Of a stretch of 49,856 bases of DNA, positions 1-9,157 are shown piece by piece (position 1 is the stretch's first letter; each line of letters begins with the position of its first letter). The notes beneath the pieces were generated by a model. The model ran no database searches. It was not told the origin of the DNA and saw nothing but the letters and a program-made list of their open reading frames with translations. Both the position numbers and the translations under genes were made by a program. This stretch comes from Bacteroidota bacterium (GTDB taxonomy: Bacteria > Bacteroidota > Bacteroidia > Bacteroidales > JAIFNL01): assembly GCA_020047755.1 (NCBI GenBank), contig JAIFNL010000253.1, positions 1 to 49,856 of the forward strand, written 5' to 3'.

Positions 1-139
1 AAGTGTTAATGACATAAACGTCAGCTTGTTCATCAAAATTCACTTTACTGTAACCTTTTTCGGCAAACATTCTGCCCATTGTAGAAGTTTCTGAAAAATT
101 AAGTTTACAGCCAAGCGTGTAATATGCAACTTTCTTCAT
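1..139 (-). CDS. mtaB: tRNA threonylcarbamoyladenosine methylthiotransferase MtaB (N-terminal fragment)
   Basis: Only the first 46 codons lie in the window; the gene runs off the left edge. The start is the ATG whose complement is at 137-139. The reading begins MKKVAYYTLGCKLN and continues with SETSTMGRMF and DVYVINT, which is the N-terminal UPF0004 domain of the MiaB/MtaB radical-SAM family. The Cys in TLGCKLN is the first of three Cys that bind the auxiliary iron-sulfur cluster. The enzyme adds a methylthio group to t6A37 of ANN-decoding tRNAs. The Lys-Leu-Asn after the Cys, where MiaB usually has Gln-Met-Asn, favours MtaB over MiaB. The radical-SAM and TRAM domains are outside the window. 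Confidence 0.85.
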   Translation of the reverse strand, partial: MKKVAYYTLGCKLNFSETSTMGRMFAEKGYSKVNFDEQADVYVINT

Positions 140-566
140 TGAATTTAATTGTATTATTTTTTGATAATGAGCATTTTAAAGCTAATTTTTACAAATAAAA
201 AAATACAAAAGCTTTTGCTCAAATTTTAAATTAATTGTAGTAAAAATAAGTTTAGTTATTTAAAACATTCATTTTCAGCTCTAATTAAAATTTTAGTTTT
301 GATTAATAAAGATGGGCAAAATTAAATAAAAGCATGTATAAATAAAGAGAAATTTGTCTTCTTTTTTTAAAGTGTTGAAAAATAAGCACTCATGCTGTTA
401 TGTATGGAACAAATGTATTTGTTACTTATTATATTTCAATTACTTATAAAAATTTACACGTCAATAAAAAACAAGCTGAAAACAAATTTGCTCATTTTTC
501 AAAAATTCAGCAAAATTAATTTCCAGCTTACTTTATCAAAAAAAAATATCTAAAATTTCAAAAAAG
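140..566. other. intergenic region between mtaB and the PhoH gene
   Basis: This 427-base AT-rich stretch lies downstream of the minus-strand PhoH gene and upstream of mtaB. It must hold the mtaB promoter if that gene is not co-transcribed, but no convincing TAnnTTTG box was found on the minus strand. No ORF, RNA gene or strong terminator hairpin was recognised. Confidence 0.5.
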
Positions 567-1889
567 CTATAAAAGACTACCTGCCAAGTCTGCCAAATGA
601 CTTCTTTCTCCTTTTATCAAATTAATGTGTGCAAAAATATGCTGCCCGTCCATTCTATCAGAAAGATAAGAAAGTCCATTGGATTTTGAATCTAAATAAG
701 GCGAGTCAATTTGTTGAATATCACCACAAAAAACAAATTTAGTTCCTTCGCCTGCACGAGTAATGATAGTTTTAACTTCGTGAGGTGTAAGGTTTTGCGC
801 TTCGTCCACAATAAAAAATATTTGAGAAAGTGTGCGTCCACGAATGTAGGCAAGTGGCGAAATAAGTAGCTTTTCGGTTTCCACCATTTTGTCAATTCGC
901 TGATATTCTTTGCTTTGAGGAGCAAAACAATGTTTAATAACGGTTAGGTTATCAAAAAGCGGCTGCATATACGGCGAAATTTTATTTTTAGCATCACCAG
1001 GCAAATAGCCTAAATCTCTGTTAGCCAAAGGAACAATAGGTCGTGCTAATAGAATTTGCTGAAAGTCTTTCCGCTGTTCGAGAGCAGCAGCAAGCGCAAG
1101 TAAGGTTTTTCCAGTTCCAGCTTTTCCCATCAAAGTAACAAGTTTTATGTTTGGATCCATAAGTGCATCAATAGCAAAGGTTTGCTCTGCATTTCTTGGC
1201 GAAATTCCGTAAACTTTAACCTTTTCTACTTTTGTAAATTTGTCGCTATCAGCATGATAATGAGTGAGAACGCTCGAAGAAGCTCCTTTCAAAATGCTGT
1301 ATTCATTGGCTTTAAAATCTTGTTCTAAATCAAATTTTTCTTTTTTAACGCCTTCTTCGCTTTTGTATATTTCCGAAATAAGCTTATCATCAATGTTTTC
1401 GCAAATGCTAATGCCTCTTTCTAAGGCTTCGAGGTTGCGAACTTTACCGGTTTCGTAGTCTTGCGCCATAATTCCGAGCGACTTGGCTTTCATTCTAAAA
1501 TTAATGTCCTGAGTAACGAGAATTGTCTGTGTATCAGGAAATTGTTTGTGATAATAAGCAGCAACTGCCAAAATTTTGTTATCGGCACTTTGTTCAGTAA
1601 AAGAAGCTTTCATTTCGGGCGTGAAACTTTTGCCAAGTTCTAGCGTCAAAGTTCCTCTATCTTTGCCTAAAGAAATGGCATTATTTGTCAATTTATCGCC
1701 TGAAATTTTGTCCAATTCGCGCATAAATTCGCGAGCTTGCAAATTGATAAGGCTGCTTCCTTTTTTAAACTGGTCGAGCTCTTCGAGAACAGTAATGGGA
1801 ACCACAATATCATTTTCTTCAAAATGATAAATAGACATGCAATCGTGAAGAATCACGTTGGTATCGAGTACAAATATCTTTTTTTTCAT
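567..1889 (-). CDS. PIN domain-PhoH family ATPase
   Basis: This 440-residue protein has two domains. Residues 1-145 are a PIN nuclease fold with conserved acids at D9 (VLDTN), E36-E37 (VLEELD), D103 (SADNKI) and D128 (TQDINF). Residues 230-440 are a PhoH ATPase with Walker A GKAGTGKT at 255-262 and Walker B IFFIVDEAQ at 357-365, followed by FCGDIQQID. The PIN-PhoH fusion is a known bacterial family (YlaK/PhoH2 type) with proposed RNA helicase and ribonuclease activity. The gene starts at an ATG and stands alone, about 70 bases downstream of the start-distal end of the SpoIIE gene. All key residues are present, so it should be active. Confidence 0.92.
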   Translation of the reverse strand: MKKKIFVLDTNVILHDCMSIYHFEENDIVVPITVLEELDQFKKGSSLINLQAREFMRELDKISGDKLTNNAISLGKDRGTLTLELGKSFTPEMKASFTEQSADNKILAVAAYYHKQFPDTQTILVTQDINFRMKAKSLGIMAQDYETGKVRNLEALERGISICENIDDKLISEIYKSEEGVKKEKFDLEQDFKANEYSILKGASSSVLTHYHADSDKFTKVEKVKVYGISPRNAEQTFAIDALMDPNIKLVTLMGKAGTGKTLLALAAALEQRKDFQQILLARPIVPLANRDLGYLPGDAKNKISPYMQPLFDNLTVIKHCFAPQSKEYQRIDKMVETEKLLISPLAYIRGRTLSQIFFIVDEAQNLTPHEVKTIITRAGEGTKFVFCGDIQQIDSPYLDSKSNGLSYLSDRMDGQHIFAHINLIKGERSHLADLAGSLL

Positions 1890-1958
1890 AAGGTTTATTT
1901 TATATTGTTTTGTAAGTTTTCAATAAATTTTTATATCAAAATACTAGTTTCAAAAGAG

Positions 1959-2993
1959 TCAAATTTTAAATCCAATTATCAGGATATCATCTATTTGAGC
2001 GTATTTTCCTTTCCATTCTTCAAATTTATCGTCCAAAATATAATTTTGGTCTTCGAGTTTGCTTTTTTGTATTTCGAGAAGTAACGATTTGAGGCGAGAA
2101 ATAGAATATTTTTTATTGTTTTCGCCTCCAAATTGATCAGCATAACCATCTGAAAACATGTAAATTGCATCACCATCGGCAAGGTCGATAAGTTGGTTTG
2201 AGAAACTATGCCCTTCGCTTCGATAATCAAACCCAACCGGCATTCTGTCGGGCTTTACATGTATAAATGTATGGGCTTCATTACGTTCAATTTTTATCGA
2301 ATTATTATCCAAAAATAAATGCTCATCGTCTGTTTTTTCGCGAATAATAAAAATAGGATTATAAGCACCAGCATATTCTAATTGCCTAGTTTCTCGATTA
2401 ATAACACAAAGAGACATGTCCATTCCATCTTTTGAACCACCTGCTTTTCCTGTCTGCCTAAGCGATTCTATTATATGCAATCGCAACCGATTTAATATTT
2501 GGTTAGCATGCAAAATTTCTGGTTTGTTAATTATTTCATTCAAAAAAGAAATACCCAACAGGCTCATAAATGCGCCTGGAACGCCGTGTCCAGTGCTGTC
2601 AGCCACAGAGATATAAATGCGATTATGTTTTTCAACCAACCAATAAAAATCACCACTTACTATTTGCTTTGGCTTAAATAAAATGAAATATTCTTTAAAA
2701 TATTGTTCAAATAAACTATCTGGAGGTAAAACTGCTTTTTGAATTTTTCGGGCATAAATAATGCTCTCTGTAATTTCAATATTTTGAGTCATTATTTCTT
2801 CCAATTGATTTTTCATGAAACTATTTTTTTCAATAGCCTCATTTTCAAACTTTTTAATTTTCACTTTATGTTTTGCTAACAAACCATAATAGTTTTTCAA
2901 AAGTTTTCGATTATGTAGATATAAATAAAGAACACTTGCCAATAGCAAAACAAAAAAAGGAATCCATATTATTTTGGCAATAAATGTTATCAT
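1959..2993 (-). CDS. membrane-anchored SpoIIE/PP2C-type serine phosphatase
   Basis: The protein has 344 residues. One transmembrane helix (about 7-27) is followed by a short coiled coil (40-80) and a SpoIIE-type phosphatase domain (85-344). The linker motif ESIIYARKIQKAVLPP is the usual Bacteroidota signature in front of this domain. Metal-binding acids are visible in VSGDFYW (D115), ADSTGHGVPGAFMS (D132), DGMDMS (D189, D191), FSDGYADQFGG (D282, D286) and QIDDILI (D335, D336). Such phosphatases usually dephosphorylate anti-sigma antagonists (STAS proteins), but no STAS or anti-sigma gene is nearby. The sensor input would have to come through the short N-terminus, which has no recognisable periplasmic domain. 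Confidence 0.85.
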   Translation of the reverse strand: MITFIAKIIWIPFFVLLLASVLYLYLHNRKLLKNYYGLLAKHKVKIKKFENEAIEKNSFMKNQLEEIMTQNIEITESIIYARKIQKAVLPPDSLFEQYFKEYFILFKPKQIVSGDFYWLVEKHNRIYISVADSTGHGVPGAFMSLLGISFLNEIINKPEILHANQILNRLRLHIIESLRQTGKAGGSKDGMDMSLCVINRETRQLEYAGAYNPIFIIREKTDDEHLFLDNNSIKIERNEAHTFIHVKPDRMPVGFDYRSEGHSFSNQLIDLADGDAIYMFSDGYADQFGGENNKKYSISRLKSLLLEIQKSKLEDQNYILDDKFEEWKGKYAQIDDILIIGFKI

Positions 2994-3080
2994 TTTATCT
3001 ACTAATAAAGAATAAATACTATTTTTTTATTACACAAAAGGCAAATACCCATTTTACAAAATTATATAAATAAATTGATA

Positions 3081-3168
3081 GCGTAACTTGATAGTGACCG
3101 AAATTCTAAGAAAAGTAAAATTACGCAATTTTCCCCAAATTCTAATAACAAATTGTTAAATTGTTAAA
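3081..3168. repeat. dispersed intergenic repeat, copy A
   Basis: The core reads ACCGAAATTCTAAGAAAAG followed by TAAAATTACGCAA and then AAATTCTAATAACAAA. It matches copy B at about 47428-47512 nearly base for base over roughly 70 bases, with one indel and a few substitutions. Copy A continues into three tandem AATTGTTA-like units at its right end. Confidence 0.65.
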
Positions 3169-3324
3169 TTGTTATTTTATCACGAAAAATTAGAAAATTT
3201 AGAATTTTAGCTAACTTTTCAAAAAGCACCATTTTTTTACACTATCAATAATTTGCATTTTATTCAGAATTAAATCATTGAAAATTAATTAGATTCTATT
3301 TATAAAGTCTGATTTTATTATTAG

Positions 3325-3371
3325 CAGCCTGGTGGGCTTTAGTCAAAATCTTAGAATTGATGGCTAAAGTC
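3325..3371. repeat. inverted repeat with TAAAG core
   Basis: GGCTTTAGTC at 3335-3344 and GGCTAAAGTC at 3362-3371 form an imperfect inverted repeat (8 of 10 pairs). A small AGCC/GGCT hairpin sits at its left. The block is richer in GC than its surroundings. From memory, related GGCTAAAGCC elements recur in Bacteroidota intergenic DNA; this would be a degenerate copy. Confidence 0.35.
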
Positions 3372-3431
3372 TAACTTTCATGCTATTTTTTTACATCTAC
3401 GGCTATTTGTTTTTAACTTTACAAAACAAGC

Positions 3432-5522
3432 CTAATTAACTTCAGTTACATTTATATATTTGTTTTTCAAATAATTATAAATATCAACTTGAGCTCTGAC
3501 TTTTACTCCCGAGTCGTCAGTTTTAGGGACATTTACCAGATTTTCATCAATAAAACAGGCATTTGTATTATCAGCAAGTTGAATTGATAGAATATCTATC
3601 AATTCTTGCTTGATAATCGGGTTGGTAATTGGAATAGCAGTTTCGATGCGTCGATACAAATTGCGCTTCATCCAATCAGCAGAAGCAAAGTAAGTTAAGT
3701 CTTCACCATTGCTGTGAAATAACCAAACACGTGCATGTTCTAAATATTTATCAACAATACGAATAAGTCTGATATTTTTGCTATATTCCTGATTTGGAAC
3801 CAATCGGCAAACTCCTCTTACTAACAAGTCAATTTTCACACCGGCAAGGCTTGCTTGATACAAAAGTTCGACGAAAGCTTTAGCTTCCAATCCATTCATT
3901 TTAGCCAAAATGTAGGCTTTTTTCCCTTCTTTTGCATTTTTTATTTCATTGTTTATCAAATCTTTAAGCTTATCAATCATGTTAAATTGAGCAACTAATA
4001 TTTTCTTGAAAACAGGTTTGTATTTTAAATCTTCGAGATATAAAAATAACTCGGTCAAGTCAGAAATCATTTCTTCATCGGAAGTAAAAAATCCGTGATC
4101 TGCATAAAGTTTTGCGGTTTTTTCGTTAAAATTACCGGTGCTCAAATACGCATAACTTTTCAAGGGCTTTTCGTTGCTCGATTTTCGAATAACTAAAGCC
4201 ACTTTGGCATGAACTTTTATTCCGGGAATGCTATGAATAATTTTAATACCCGCTTTTTGCATTTTTTCGGCAAAAGTTAAGTTCATTTCTTCATCAAACC
4301 TCGCCTTATATTCTACAAAAACAGTAACATCTTTTCCATTTTGAGCTGCGCTTATTAGAGCATTTACTATGGCAGAATTTTTAGCAACACGATACTGTGT
4401 TGTCTTGATTGCCTGCACTTTAGGGTCAATAGCCGCTTGTGTAAAAAACCGGATTACATAATCATAAGTTTGGTATGGATAGTTCAAAAGCCATTCTCGT
4501 TTTTTTATTGCTTCAAACATCGAATCGTATTCATTAAGTTCTGGCAATGGCAAATTTGGGAGTTTTACTCTTTCCAAAGCAGGCGACAAAGGATTTGGAA
4601 AGTCAAATAAATCGGACATTCCGGAATATCTCGAACCCGGAACTAAATCGTCTTTTGACAAATTAAAAACATTTCGCAATATTTTCAAAAAACTTTTTGG
4701 CATCATATCATCATACACAAAACGCGCCGGATCACCTGTTTTTCGTTGCGACAGACTACTTCTTATTTTTTTTACAATATTGCCCTGAAACTCATCTTCG
4801 ATAAGTAAGTCCGCACTTCGCGAAAGTTTTATACTATACGATGAATCAATAAGATAGCCCGGAAATAGTTTATCTAAATTGTGCTTAATAATATCGTCAA
4901 TCATAATAATAAAATGATTGTCGCTTTCTCCCTTAGGCAACTCAATAAAACGAGGTAAATAGCTCAAAGGCAGCTTAATAATTGCATATTGTGGTTTTCC
5001 GTACTTTTTCTTCTTTTTCTTTTTCTTTTTGCTGAAAAGCTTTACTGCCAAGTAAATAGCATTGTCTTGCAAAAATGAAAGTACATTTCCTTCAGCCAAC
5101 AAAGCTGGCTGAATTGCAGGCAAAATTTCTTGATAAAAATAGTTTTCTAAAAAATCTTTTTGTACAATATTTAATTCCTCATTTTGACAAAAAATAATAT
5201 TATTTTGTTTTAATTCGGGTAAAATATCATGCTCAAATATCCTATTAAATTCTTTTTGCTGGCTATTAACTTCGATATTGATAGAATTTAATACCTCTTT
5301 TGGGTCGTAATCTAGCGAATTACTTTCAACCCCAATAGAGCTTCGATAATAAGCAACTCGCACTTTGTAAAATTCCTCCATATTGGAAGAATAAATTGCA
5401 AGAAATTTAATTCGCTCATAAAGAGGAAGTTGCTTATTTGCAGCTTCCATTAAAACACGAAAATTAAAAGAAAGCCAGCTAATATCTCTATTGTAAAATT
5501 TAAAATTTGTTGCTACTTCCAT
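3432..5522 (-). CDS. ppk1: polyphosphate kinase 1
   Basis: PPK1 transfers the gamma phosphate of ATP reversibly onto polyphosphate. The start chosen is ATG at 5522 (MEVATNFKFYNRDISWLSFN), giving 696 residues; a longer reading from 5528 begins with TTG and adds only two residues. N-terminal domain about 1-100, head domain about 100-315, two PLD-like catalytic domains thereafter. The phosphorylated His is H438 in IKVHAKVALV. FVEYKARFDEEMN and YLSTGNFNEKTAK are conserved family segments. Length is normal for the family. Odd point: residues 165-173 are nine consecutive lysines (codons alternating AAA/AAG) in the head domain, where family members usually have a short, mixed-charge loop. Confidence 0.95.
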   Translation of the reverse strand: MEVATNFKFYNRDISWLSFNFRVLMEAANKQLPLYERIKFLAIYSSNMEEFYKVRVAYYRSSIGVESNSLDYDPKEVLNSINIEVNSQQKEFNRIFEHDILPELKQNNIIFCQNEELNIVQKDFLENYFYQEILPAIQPALLAEGNVLSFLQDNAIYLAVKLFSKKKKKKKKKYGKPQYAIIKLPLSYLPRFIELPKGESDNHFIIMIDDIIKHNLDKLFPGYLIDSSYSIKLSRSADLLIEDEFQGNIVKKIRSSLSQRKTGDPARFVYDDMMPKSFLKILRNVFNLSKDDLVPGSRYSGMSDLFDFPNPLSPALERVKLPNLPLPELNEYDSMFEAIKKREWLLNYPYQTYDYVIRFFTQAAIDPKVQAIKTTQYRVAKNSAIVNALISAAQNGKDVTVFVEYKARFDEEMNLTFAEKMQKAGIKIIHSIPGIKVHAKVALVIRKSSNEKPLKSYAYLSTGNFNEKTAKLYADHGFFTSDEEMISDLTELFLYLEDLKYKPVFKKILVAQFNMIDKLKDLINNEIKNAKEGKKAYILAKMNGLEAKAFVELLYQASLAGVKIDLLVRGVCRLVPNQEYSKNIRLIRIVDKYLEHARVWLFHSNGEDLTYFASADWMKRNLYRRIETAIPITNPIIKQELIDILSIQLADNTNACFIDENLVNVPKTDDSGVKVRAQVDIYNYLKNKYINVTEVN

Positions 5523-6039
5523 ACTCAACTAATAATTTGTTTTAGTGCCATTTATATCATTTTTTGGAATGCAAAAAAGCCTAAAATTAGTGTTTTTTTA
5601 TAAAAAATGAACTATTTTGACAAAATAGTTTCTATTGAAGGAACTATTTTTAACATTTCCAAAGCATTGTTTTTTTTGCGTAATATTACAACTTTTATTT
5701 GAAATTTCCTCATTTTTATAGTCTTTTCTTACTCAAAAAAAATAGTTTTTTTAATTTTCCAGATTTATTTTAATTTTTCAAATTATTTTCTATTTTAACT
5801 AAAAATAATTTCGTTTTTTATTGACTTTTTGCTTTTTTTTTCGTAAAATGTTAATAAATATTAATTCCCAAAGGTGTCCGAATTTGAACAAAACAAGCTC
5901 CACAAACGTGCAATTATAATCAAAAACGAAAGAAAATTAAACTATAACAAGCTGTATATTAATAAATTATAAAAATTGGCATAAAAAATGATATTCATTG
6001 ATAAACGTAAGATTCTAAAAAAAAATAGGAGGATTTATT
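5523..6039. other. divergent intergenic region
   Basis: This 517-base region lies between divergent ppk1 and the WM-repeat gene and must carry both promoters. It has long runs of A and T. The only recognisable elements are a TTGGCAT-N5-ATG sequence at 5976-5990 and a strong ribosome binding site at 6027-6033, both serving the right-hand gene. No further gene was seen. Confidence 0.5.
5976..6033 (+). promoter_or_regulatory. possible sigma-54-like promoter and strong Shine-Dalgarno site
   Basis: AGGAGGA at 6027-6033, six bases before the ATG at 6040, is a full Shine-Dalgarno sequence, which is rare in this window. Upstream, TTGGCAT-N5-ATG at 5976-5990 resembles the -24 half of a sigma-54 promoter (TGGCAC-N5-TTGC), but the -12 half matches poorly. 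No TAnnTTTG box was found here. The ribosome binding site is well supported; the promoter reading is weak. Confidence 0.35.
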
Positions 6040-6798
6040 ATGAAACGAAAAAATATAAATTTAGCAACTTTAAAACTTAGCATTATTGCAGTTTTAATAA
6101 TTATGTCGTTTTCGGCAAAAGCACAAATTGACGAATTTGCAGCAACTGAAGAAACTGATAATGAACTACTTTTAGAAAAATGGATGACCGATGATTTGTA
6201 TTTCGATTTAGACTATAAAGGTTTATTGTGCTCAGACAAAGGTCTTTCGCTCGAGGCATGGATGATGAGCGACAATTATTTTTCAAAAAATTATAGCCCT
6301 CTGTTAATTAGCAACTTAGATGAAAAGCTAGAAGTCGAAAACTGGATGATACAAACAATTTATTGGCAATGCCCAAGTAATTTTCTAAATACACCCAGCA
6401 CCGAAAATAGTTTTGAAATAGAAGCATGGATGCTTTCGCAAAACTACTGGAATCCGTCCTTTAATCTGCTCAATGACCTGACTACCAACGATAATTTGCT
6501 GCAAATAGAACCATGGATGCTATCTTCTAACTATTGGAGGTCGCCTGCCGATGATTTGAAATGCGAAGACGAAAATATCGATACCGAAGCCTGGATGATT
6601 TCGGATAATTATTGGAGTCCAAGCTATTCGCCCTGCGAGCACGTTTCTGATACTCACCTGGAGATAGAAAATTGGATGAGTAACGACAACTATTGGAATA
6701 ATAAATGTATTTTAAAAATTTTGTCTAAAGAAGTACTTGATAATGAAATATTTATAGAAAACTGGATGGTTGACGAAAATTATTTTATTGTTCAATAA
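6040..6798 (+). CDS. secreted WM-repeat protein, function unknown
   Basis: The 252-residue product has a signal peptide (residues 1-28, hydrophobic core LSIIAVLIIMSF, likely cleavage after SAKA). The rest is eight repeats with the invariant pattern E-x-W-M-x4-Y-[FW]. The Trp residues are at 48, 74, 102, 130, 159, 185, 212 and 242, a period of 26-30 residues. The positions before the Glu alternate hydrophobic residues (LEVENWM, FEIEAWM, LQIEPWM). Spacers are acidic and five carry a single Cys. The protein ends two residues after the last YF-I. No known domain was recognised; similar uncharacterised repeats may exist in other Bacteroidota. The gene is monocistronic, with a strong ribosome binding site and its own terminator. 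Confidence 0.8.
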   Translation: MKRKNINLATLKLSIIAVLIIMSFSAKAQIDEFAATEETDNELLLEKWMTDDLYFDLDYKGLLCSDKGLSLEAWMMSDNYFSKNYSPLLISNLDEKLEVENWMIQTIYWQCPSNFLNTPSTENSFEIEAWMLSQNYWNPSFNLLNDLTTNDNLLQIEPWMLSSNYWRSPADDLKCEDENIDTEAWMISDNYWSPSYSPCEHVSDTHLEIENWMSNDNYWNNKCILKILSKEVLDNEIFIENWMVDENYFIVQ

Positions 6799-6838
6799 TT
6801 AAAGAAACAAAAACGGCTGTTTTCTTTCAAACAGTACA

Positions 6839-6868
6839 AAAAAAACCGGATTAATTCCGGTTTTTTTT
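6839..6868 (+). terminator. intrinsic terminator of the WM-repeat gene
   Basis: Stem AAAAACCGGA (6841-6850) pairs with TCCGGTTTTT (6856-6865) around the loop TTAAT, and eight T follow the GC core. It lies 40 bases after the stop codon. Confidence 0.85.
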
Positions 6869-6898
6869 GTTATTTATATTTATTCTAAATAAAAATAG

Positions 6899-6906
6899 TA
6901 TCTTTG
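6899..6906 (+). promoter_or_regulatory. -7 box of a Bacteroidota promoter (DUF255 gene)
   Basis: TATCTTTG matches TAnnTTTG and is followed by CA, as is common. No clear -33 TTTG is at the expected distance. It lies 121 bases before the ATG at 7028 and only 13 bases before the alternative ATG at 6920, which argues against the longer reading frame start. Confidence 0.45.
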
Positions 6907-7027
6907 CAAAACAAAATAAATGAGGTTGGATAGCTCTAAAATAAAGACTATTAAACTCATTTACAATAAAATAACAAGTAAAACGGAGCAATCATTTTGG
7001 ATTCAACCCAACATTAAAAAGAAAAAC

Positions 7028-9052
7028 ATGAATAGAAAATATAAAAACAGACTGGCACACGAAAGTAGCCTTTACTTGCAGCAACATGCTGAAAATCCGG
7101 TAGATTGGTTTTCGTGGGGCGAAGAAGCTTTAAAAAAAGCAAAAACGGAAAATAAATTACTGCTCATAAGCATTGGCTATTCTTCGTGCCACTGGTGTCA
7201 TGTAATGGCGCACGAATCATTTGAAAATGAAGATGTTGCAAAAATAATGAACGAACATTTTGTTTGCATAAAAATAGATAGAGAACAACGCCCTGATATA
7301 GACCAGATATACATGACTGCTGTTCAATTACTTACAGGAAGAGGTGGCTGGCCCTTAAACTGCATAGCCTTACCTAACGGACAGCCGTTTTTTGGCGGTA
7401 CCTATTTCCAAACCGAAAAATGGAAATTTGTCCTCAATTCATTAGCAAATTTATGGAAAACAGAACCTCAAAAAATCAAAGAAGTTGCTGATAATTTAGA
7501 AAAAGGTCTGAAATCTATTGACATCATTGAGACGAAAAATACTGAGAAAGAACTTGATAAAGAAGTATTTACCAGTTCAGTTCATAATTTAAAAAACGCT
7601 TTTGATTTTGAAAATGGTGGCTTTGGTGGCGCACCCAAATTTCCAATGCCTGGAATGCTTCGGCTATTATTTCGCTACTACTTTACAGAAAAAGAACTCG
7701 ATGTGAAGCAATTCCTCGATTTGACACTACAGAAAATGTCGCATGGAGGTATTTATGACCAAATAGGCGGTGGTTTTTCAAGATATTCGGTTGATAATAA
7801 ATGGAATGTACCTCATTTTGAAAAAATGCTTTATGATAATTCGCAACTTGTGTCGTTGTACGCCGAAGCGTTCAAATTATCTAAAAATGAGGAGTATAAG
7901 CTAATTGTGTACGAAACGCTAGAATTTATAGCCAATGAATTAACCTCCCACGAAGGCGCATTTTTTTCTGCGCTCGATGCAGATAGCGAGGGGCATGAGG
8001 GCAAATATTACGTATGGACTGAAACAGAAATAGATAGCTTTGTTTCAGAAGATAGTGCTTTTTTCAAATCCTATTTTGGTATAACGAAGTTTGGAAATTG
8101 GGAAAATGGCAAAAATATACTATTTAGACCTTTTGAAAACGAATATTTCATAAAAAAACATTCCATTTCAACACAAAAATTATTCGAACTAGTTTCAAAA
8201 AACAAACAAATTTTAATCGAAGAACGCCAAAAACGAATAAAACCTGCGCTCGACGACAAAATTCTTTGTTCGTGGAATGCTTTAATGTTGATTGGGTATT
8301 TAGATGCTTATGAAGCGTTTAGCGAAGAGGAATTTTTACAAAAAGCCATTGTCGCAGCGCATTTCATCGAAGAAAAAATGCTACAACCCAACGGAAAGTT
8401 ACTACGCGCCTACAAAGATGGAAATGCGAATATAGATGCTTTCTTAGATGATTATGCATTTGTAATTCAAGCATTTATACAATTATCAAAAAATATACTC
8501 AACAACAAATACATTGAAATAGCTTTAAAATTGACCAATTACGCATTTGAACATTTTTTCGATACAAAATCGGGTATGTTTTATTACAGTTCAAATACTA
8601 ATAATGAGCTGTATATGAGAAAAATGGAACTAAATGACAATGTAATTCCGTCTTCTAATGCAATAATGGCTACAAACTTGTACACGCTAAGCATTTTGAT
8701 GCAAAACAATGATTATCTTTCTATTAGCAAGCAAATGCTGGCAAATATAAAACCCGAATTGGAACAAAATGCTTATTTCAAATATCAATGGAATTATTTG
8801 TACAGCTTAATGAGTTCAGAATCAGTTGAAATTATAATAACCGGAAAAAAAGCAAAGCAATTTTTAAAACAACTAAATACGGAATTTTTACCCGGTGTAA
8901 CACTTTTTGCAGCGGAAAACGAAAATAATTTAGCTATTTTCAATAATCGGTTTTCAAACGAAAAAACACTGATTTATATTTGCCGCAATAATACTTGCAA
9001 TATGCCAGTTGAATCGGTAGAGGAGGCTCTGAATTTGATGAAAGGAAAATAA
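7028..9052 (+). CDS. thioredoxin-fold DUF255 (YyaL-type) protein
   Basis: The start chosen is ATG at 7028 ([14 protein letters not shown]), giving 674 residues, because homologues begin just before the RLAHESSPYL motif. An in-frame ATG at 6920 would add 36 unconserved residues and lies almost on the promoter. Residues 1-165 are a thioredoxin-like domain with the CxxC pair C54-H-W-C57 (SSCHWCHVM) and GGWPLN. The remainder resembles the six-hairpin alpha/alpha barrel of N-acylglucosamine 2-epimerase and cellobiose epimerase relatives, with [10 protein letters not shown] and [16 protein letters not shown] well conserved. The family is widespread, but its biochemical role is not settled. The gene is intact and monocistronic. 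Confidence 0.88.
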   Translation: MNRKYKNRLAHESSLYLQQHAENPVDWFSWGEEALKKAKTENKLLLISIGYSSCHWCHVMAHESFENEDVAKIMNEHFVCIKIDREQRPDIDQIYMTAVQLLTGRGGWPLNCIALPNGQPFFGGTYFQTEKWKFVLNSLANLWKTEPQKIKEVADNLEKGLKSIDIIETKNTEKELDKEVFTSSVHNLKNAFDFENGGFGGAPKFPMPGMLRLLFRYYFTEKELDVKQFLDLTLQKMSHGGIYDQIGGGFSRYSVDNKWNVPHFEKMLYDNSQLVSLYAEAFKLSKNEEYKLIVYETLEFIANELTSHEGAFFSALDADSEGHEGKYYVWTETEIDSFVSEDSAFFKSYFGITKFGNWENGKNILFRPFENEYFIKKHSISTQKLFELVSKNKQILIEERQKRIKPALDDKILCSWNALMLIGYLDAYEAFSEEEFLQKAIVAAHFIEEKMLQPNGKLLRAYKDGNANIDAFLDDYAFVIQAFIQLSKNILNNKYIEIALKLTNYAFEHFFDTKSGMFYYSSNTNNELYMRKMELNDNVIPSSNAIMATNLYTLSILMQNNDYLSISKQMLANIKPELEQNAYFKYQWNYLYSLMSSESVEIIITGKKAKQFLKQLNTEFLPGVTLFAAENENNLAIFNNRFSNEKTLIYICRNNTCNMPVESVEEALNLMKGK

Positions 9053-9070
9053 TTTGTAGGTAATTTTTTT

Positions 9071-9107
9071 TAAAAAACACGCCAAAAGTAGAAACTTATG
9101 GCGTGTT
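9071..9107 (-). terminator. intrinsic terminator between converging genes
   Basis: AACACGCCA (9076-9084) pairs with TGGCGTGTT (9099-9107). Read on the minus strand the stem is followed by six T, so it best serves the lipoprotein gene at 9158-10084. The plus-strand gene ending at 9052 may share it. Confidence 0.7.
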
Positions 9108-9157
9108 GATTTTCAGAAAGTTATAATAGTGCCTAAAAGAAAACACTATCTATTTTT

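Larger units (their letters stand above)
2994..3431. other. intergenic region with repeat copies
   Basis: This 438-base gap lies between ppk1 (its 3' end) and the SpoIIE gene (its 5' end), both on the minus strand. It holds copy A of a dispersed intergenic repeat (about 3081-3168) and a TAAAG-type inverted repeat (3335-3371). No gene was recognised. Confidence 0.5.

Noticed and set aside
4995-5036. The Lys-codon run in ppk1 as a sequencing artefact or frameshift
   Set aside because: The frame is open and conserved family sequence continues on both sides, so the tract is read in frame.
6920-7027. N-terminal extension of the DUF255 protein from an upstream ATG
   Set aside because: It lies 13 bases after a good -7 box, adds 36 residues with no family similarity, and the conserved RLAHESS start follows the ATG at 7028.
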